A DNA stretch of 64,000 nucleotides from Schistocephalus solidus (taxonomy: Eukaryota > Platyhelminthes > Cestoda > Diphyllobothriidea > Diphyllobothriidae): contig WEDG01003397.1 in the NCBI GenBank assembly GCA_017591395.1, positions 57,487 to 121,486 on the forward strand. The letters are read 5' to 3'. The translations under genes were made by a program, and so were the position numbers. Of the stretch, positions 58,801 to 64,000 are shown piece by piece. Every line of letters begins with the position of its first letter. Position 1 is the first letter of the stretch. Under the pieces are notes generated by a model. The model worked only from the letters and a program-made list of their open reading frames with translations. It did not search any database and was not told where the DNA came from.

Positions 58801-61800
58801 CTGCATAAGAAACAGAAACGAAGATGAAGTGCATTACAGTTTGAATTTGCCCCGAGCAAGATCACGGTGTACATTAGGTGTAAAGGTCACAGTTAAGGAT
58901 AGGGTTCGTTTTAAATTTTTGGGGTTTGGGTGAGAGTTTAGGCTCGTTCTAAAACCAATAAATCAAACCAATAAATCTAATGACGGTTTATCAACCCGTT
59001 TCTGCATGACAAACGAAACGAAGATGAAGTGCATTACAGTTTGAAGTTGCCCCGAGCAGGGTCACCGTTGAGGTTAGGTGTATGGTCACAGTTAAGGATA
59101 TATTTCCTTTTATATTTTGGGGTTTGGGTGAGAGTTTAGGCTGGTTCTAAAACCAATAAATCTAATGACGGTTTATCAACCCGTTTCTGCATAACAAACG
59201 AAACGAAGATGAATTGCATTACAGTTTGAATTTGCCCCGGGCAAGGTCACCGTTGAGGTTAGGTGTAAGGTCACAGGTAAGCATAGGGTTCGTTTTTAAA
59301 TTTGGGGTTTGGGTGAGAGTTTAGGCTCGTTCTAAAACCAATAAATCTAATGACGGTTTATCAACCCGTTTCTGCATAAGAAAGGAAACGAAGATGAAGT
59401 GCATTACAGTTTGAATTTGCCTCGAGCAAGTTCACGGTGTAGACTAGGTGTAAGGTCACAGTTAAGGATAGGGTTCGTTTTAAATTTTGGGGTTTGGGTT
59501 AGAGTTTAGGCTCGTTCTAAAACCAATAAATCTAATGACGGTTTATCAACCCGTTTCTGCATAAGAAACGAAACGAAGATGAAGTGCATTACAGTTTGAA
59601 TTTGCCCCGAGCAAGATCACGGTGTACATTAGGTGTAAGGTCACAGTTAAGGATAGGAGTTCGTTTTAAATTTTTGGGGGTTTGGGTGAGAGTTTGAGGC
59701 TCGTTCTAAAACCAATAAATCAAACCAATAAATCTAATGACGGTTTATCAACCCGTTTCTGCATAACAAACGAAACGAAGATGAAGTGCATTACAGTTTG
59801 AAGTTGCCCCGAGCAAGATCACGGTGTTAATTAGGTGTAAGGTCACAGTTAAGGATAGGGTTCGTTTTAAATTTTGGGGTTTGGGTGAGAGTTTAGGCTC
59901 GTTCTAAAAACCAATAAATCAAACCAATAAATCTAATGACGGTTTTATCAACCCGTTTCTGCATAACAAACAGAAACGAAGATGAAGTGCATTACAGTTT
60001 GAAGTTGCCCCGAGCAGTGTCACCGTTGAGGTTAGGTGTATGGTCACAGTTAAGGATATATTTCCTTTTATATTTTGGGGTTTCAGTGAGAGTTTAGGCT
60101 CGTTCATAAACCAATAAATCAAACCAATAAATCTAATGACGGTTTATCAACCCGTTTCTGCATAAGAAACGAAACGAAGATGAAGTGCATTACAGTTTGA
60201 ATTGCCCCGAGCAAGATCACGGTGTACATTAGGTGTAAGGTCACAGTTAAGGATAGGGGTTCGTTTTAAATTTTTGGGGTTTGGGTGAGAGTTTAGGCTC
60301 GTTATTAAAACCAATAAAATCAAACCAATAAATCTAATGACGGTTTATCAACCCGTTTCTGCATAAGAAACAGAAACGAAGATGAAGTGCATTACAGTTT
60401 GAAGTTGCCCCGAGCAGTGTCACCGTTGAGGTTAGGTGTATGGTCACAGTTAAGGATATATTTCTTTTATATTTTGGGGTTTCAGTGAGAGTTTAGGCTC
60501 GTTCTAAACCAATAAATCAAACCAATAAATCTAATGACGGTTTATCAACCCGTTTCTGCATAAGAAACGAAACGAAGATGAAGTGCATTACAGTTTGAAT
60601 TTGCCCCGAGCAAGATCACGGTGTACACTAGGTGTAAGGTCACAGTTAAGGATAGGGTTCGTTTTAAATTTTTGGGGTTTTGGGTGAGAGTTTAGGCTCG
60701 TTCTAAAAACCAATAAATCAAACCAATAAAATCTAATGACGGTTTATCAACCCGTTTCTGCATAACAAACGAAACGAAGATGAAGTGCATTACAGTTTGA
60801 AGTTGCCCCGAGCAGGGTCACCGTTGAGGTTAGGTGTATATGGTCACAGTTAAGGATATATTTCCTTTTTAAATTTTGGGGTTTGGGTGAGAGTTTAGGC
60901 TGGTTCTAAATCAAACCAATAAATCTAATGACGGTTTATCAACCCGTTTCTGCATAACAAACGAAACGAAGATGAAGTGCATTACAGTTTGAATTTGCCC
61001 CGAGCAAGGTCACCGTTGAGGTTAGGTGTAAGGTCACAGTTAAGGATAGGGTTCGTTTTAAATTTTGGGGTTTGGGTGAGAGTTTGAGGCTCGTTCTAAA
61101 AACCAATAAAATCTAATGACGGTTTATCAACCCGTTTCTGCATAAGAAACGAAACGAAGATGAAGTGCATTACAGTTTGAATTTGCCTCGAGCAGAGTTC
61201 ACGGTGTGAACTAGGTGTAAGGTCACAGTTAAGGATAGGGTTCGTTTTTAAATTTTTGGGGTTTGGGTTAGAGTTTAGGCTCGTTCTAAAAAACCAATAA
61301 AATCTAATGACGGTTTTATCAACCCGTTTCTGCATAAGAAACAGAAACGAAGATGAAGTGCATTACAGTTTGAATTTACCTCGAGCAAGTTCACGGTGTA
61401 CACTAGGTGTAAGGTCACAGTTAGGATAGGGTTCGTTTTTAAATTTTTGGGGTTTGGGTGAGAGTTTAGGCTCGTTCTTAAACCAATAAATCAAACCAAT
61501 AAATCTAATGACGGTTTATCAACCCGTTTCTGCATAACAAACGAAACGAAGATGAAGTGCATTACAGTTTGAAGTTTGCCCCGAGCAAGATCACGGTGTG
61601 AAACTAGGTGTAAGGTCACGGTTAAGGATAGGGGTTTCGTTTTAAATTTTTGGGGTTTGGGTGAGAGTTTAGGCTCGTTCTAAAACCAATAAATCAAACC
61701 AATAAATCTAATGACGGTTTATCAACCCGTTTCTGCATAACAAACAGAAACGAAGATGAAGTGCATTACAGTTTGAAGTTGCCCCGAGCAGGGTCACCGT

Positions 61801-64000
61801 TGAGGTTAGGTGTATGGTCACAGAAGTTAAGGATAGGGTTTCGTTTTTAAATTTTTGGGGTTTGGGTGAGAGTTTAGGCTCGTTCTAAAACCAATAAATC
61901 AAACCAATAAATCTAATGACGGTTTATCAACCCGTTTCTGCATAACAAACGAAACGAAGATGAATTGCATTACAGTTTGAATTTGCCCCGGGCAAGGTCA
62001 CCGTTGAGGGTTAGGTGTAAGGTCACAGGTAAGCATAGGGTTCGTTTTTAAATTTTGGGGTTTGGGTTAGAGTTTAGGCTCGTTCTAAAACCAATAAACC
62101 CAAAATCTAATGACGGTTTATCAACCCGTTTCTGCATAAGAAACGAAACGAAGATGAAGTGCATTACAGTTTGAATTTGCCTCGAGCAAGTTCACGGTGT
62201 GAACTAGGTGTAAGGTCACAGTTAAGGATAGGGGTTCGTTTTTAAATTTTGGGGGTTTTGGGTGAGAGTTTAGGCTCGTTTCTAAAACCAATAAATCAAA
62301 CCAATAAAATCTAATGACGGTTTATCAACCCGTTTCTGCATAACAAACGAAACGAAGATGAAGTGCATTACAGTTTGAAGTTTGCCCTCGAGCAGTGTCA
62401 CGCGTTGAGGTTAGGTGTAAGGTCACAGTTAAGGATAAATTTCCGTTTTTAAATTTTGGGGTTTGGGTGAGAGTTTAGGCTCGTTCTAAAACCAATAAAT
62501 CAAACCAATAAATCTAATGACGGTTTATCAACCCGTTTCTGCACAACAAACGAAACGAAGATGAAGTGCATTACAGTTTGAAGTTTGCCCCGAGCAAGAT
62601 CACGGTGTTAAATTAGGTGTAAGGTCACAGTTAAGGATAGGGTTCATTTTATATTTTGGGGTTTGGGTGAGAGTTTAGGCTCGTTCTAAAACCAATAAAT
62701 CAAACCAATAAATCTAATGACGGTTTATCAACCCGTTTCTGCATAACAAACGAAACGAAGATGAAGTGCATTACAGTTTGAATTTGCCCCGAGCAAGATC
62801 ACCGTTGAGGTTAGGTGTAAGGTCACAGTTAAGGATAGGGTTCGTTTTAAATTTTGGGGTTTGGGTGAGAGTTTAGGCTCGTTCTAAATCCAATAAATCT
62901 AATGACGGTTTATCAACCCGTTTCTGCATAAGAAACGAAACGAAGATGAAGTGCATTACAGTTTGAATTTGCCTCGAGACAAGATCACGGTGTAGACTAG
63001 GTGTAAGGTCACAGTTAAGGATAGGGTTCGTTTTTAAATTTTTGGGGTTTGGGTGAGAGTTTGGCTCGTTCTAAAACCAATAAATCAAACCAATAAATCT
63101 AATGACGGTTTATCAACCCGTTTCTGCATAAGAAACGAAACGAAGATGAAGTGCATTACAGTTTGAATTTGCCTCGAGCAAGTTCACGGTGTAGACTAGG
63201 TGTAAGGTCACAGTTAAGGATAGGGTTCGTTTTAAATTTTGGGGTTTGGGTGAGAGTTTAGGCTCGTTCTAAAACCAATAAATCAAACCAATAAATCTAA
63301 TGACGGTTTATCAACCCGTTTCTGCATAAGAAACGAAACGAAGATGAAGTGCATTACAGTTTGAATTTGCCTCGAGCAAGTTCACGGTGTAGACTAGGTG
63401 TAAGGTCACAGTTAAGGATAGGGTTCGTTTTAAATTTTGGGGTTTGGGTGAGAGTTTAGGCTCGTTCTAAAACCAATAAATCAAACCAATAAATCTAATG
63501 ACGGTTTATCAACCCATTTCTGCATAACAAACGAAACGAAGATGAAGTGCATTACAGTTTGAAGTTGCCCCGAGCAGGGTCACCGTTGAGGTTAGGTTAT
63601 GGTCACAGTTAAGGATATATTTCCTTTTTAAATTTTGGGGTTTGGGTGAGAGTTTAGGCTCGTTCTGAAAACCAATAAATCAAACCAATAAATCTAATGA
63701 CGGTTTATCAACCCGTTTCTGCATAACAAACGAAACGAAGATGAATTGCATTACAGTTTGAATTTGCCCCGGGCAAGGTCACCGTTGAGGTTAGGTGTAA
63801 GGTCACAGGTAAGTATAGGGTTCGTTTTTAAATTTGGGGGTTTGGGTGAGAGTTTGAGGCTCGTTCTAAAAACCAATAAATCTAATGACGGTTTATCAAC
63901 CCGTTTCTGCATAACGAAAACGAAACGAAGATGAAGTGCATTACAGTTTGAGATTTGCCTCGAGCAAGTTCACGGTGTGAACTAGGTGTAAGGTCACAGT
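55828..64000 (+). repeat. satellite array, 42 units of about 185/198 bp
   Basis: TAATGACGGTTTATCAACC recurs at 55842, 56028, 56226, 56424, 56609 and so on to 63883, head to tail and running off the window. Spacing is about 185 or 198 bp (up to 205 in later units). Main unit types differ around GCAAGATCACGGTGTACATT (A), GCAGTGTCACCGTTGAGG with GGATATATTTCC (B), GGGCAAGGTCACCG (C) and CTCGAGCAAGTTCACGG (D). No coding function is seen; the short ORFs in it are incidental. Confidence 0.99.

Noticed and set aside
55828..64000. CRISPR-like array or tandem-repeat protein gene
   Set aside because: There are no unique spacers; units adjoin directly, and every frame is broken by stops within each unit.

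Overview
The window looks like flatworm nuclear DNA, most likely from a tapeworm with a repeat-rich genome such as a diphyllobothriid. That placement is inference. It rests on very long introns, platyhelminth-type non-LTR retrotransposon remnants, a Penelope-like element, a tRNA-derived SINE and an 8 kb satellite array. No prokaryotic gene organisation is seen.

One host gene can be recognised, on the + strand and spread over about 46 kb (6847-52871). It is a GCN2-type eIF2-alpha kinase (EIF2AK4 family). Exons with consistent GT/AG junctions and reading phase encode, in order, a degenerate pseudokinase domain (6847-14958), a bona fide kinase domain (17613-34729: glycine loop, VAIK-type Lys, HRDLKP, DFG, SPE), a histidyl-tRNA-synthetase-like domain (39907-48572), an anticodon-binding-like region (49135-51597) and a probable C-terminal exon with a stop at 52869-52871. 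The N-terminal RWD domain was not found and may lie upstream. The kinase and HisRS-like domains carry long Ser/Ala/Gly-rich insertions.

The introns are packed with transposable elements. These are a CR1/jockey-like LINE relic at 8.4-9.7 kb, a LINE C-terminal fragment at 16.8 kb, a second LINE relic at 26.5-28.2 kb and a Penelope-like element (RT plus GIY-YIG) at 34.8-36.1 kb. There is also a tRNA-Arg-like SINE family (called S1 here) with a companion module (M2), an unnamed dispersed repeat family (F1, about 350 bp, eight or more copies) and an AT-rich element of about 1.7-2 kb present twice in opposite orientation (19.6-21.7 and 37.0-38.7 kb).

From about 55.83 kb to the window end is a head-to-tail satellite of 42 units of about 185 or 198 bp. 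Diverged unit types are arranged in a higher-order tetramer of about 795 bp.

The most interesting signal is in the SINE body: a hammerhead-ribozyme-like fold (CTGATGA, stem II, GAAA, palindromic stem III, flanking stem I). Its pairings are largely kept, with compensatory changes, across several copies. This recalls the hammerhead-bearing SINE-like Sm-alpha elements of schistosomes.
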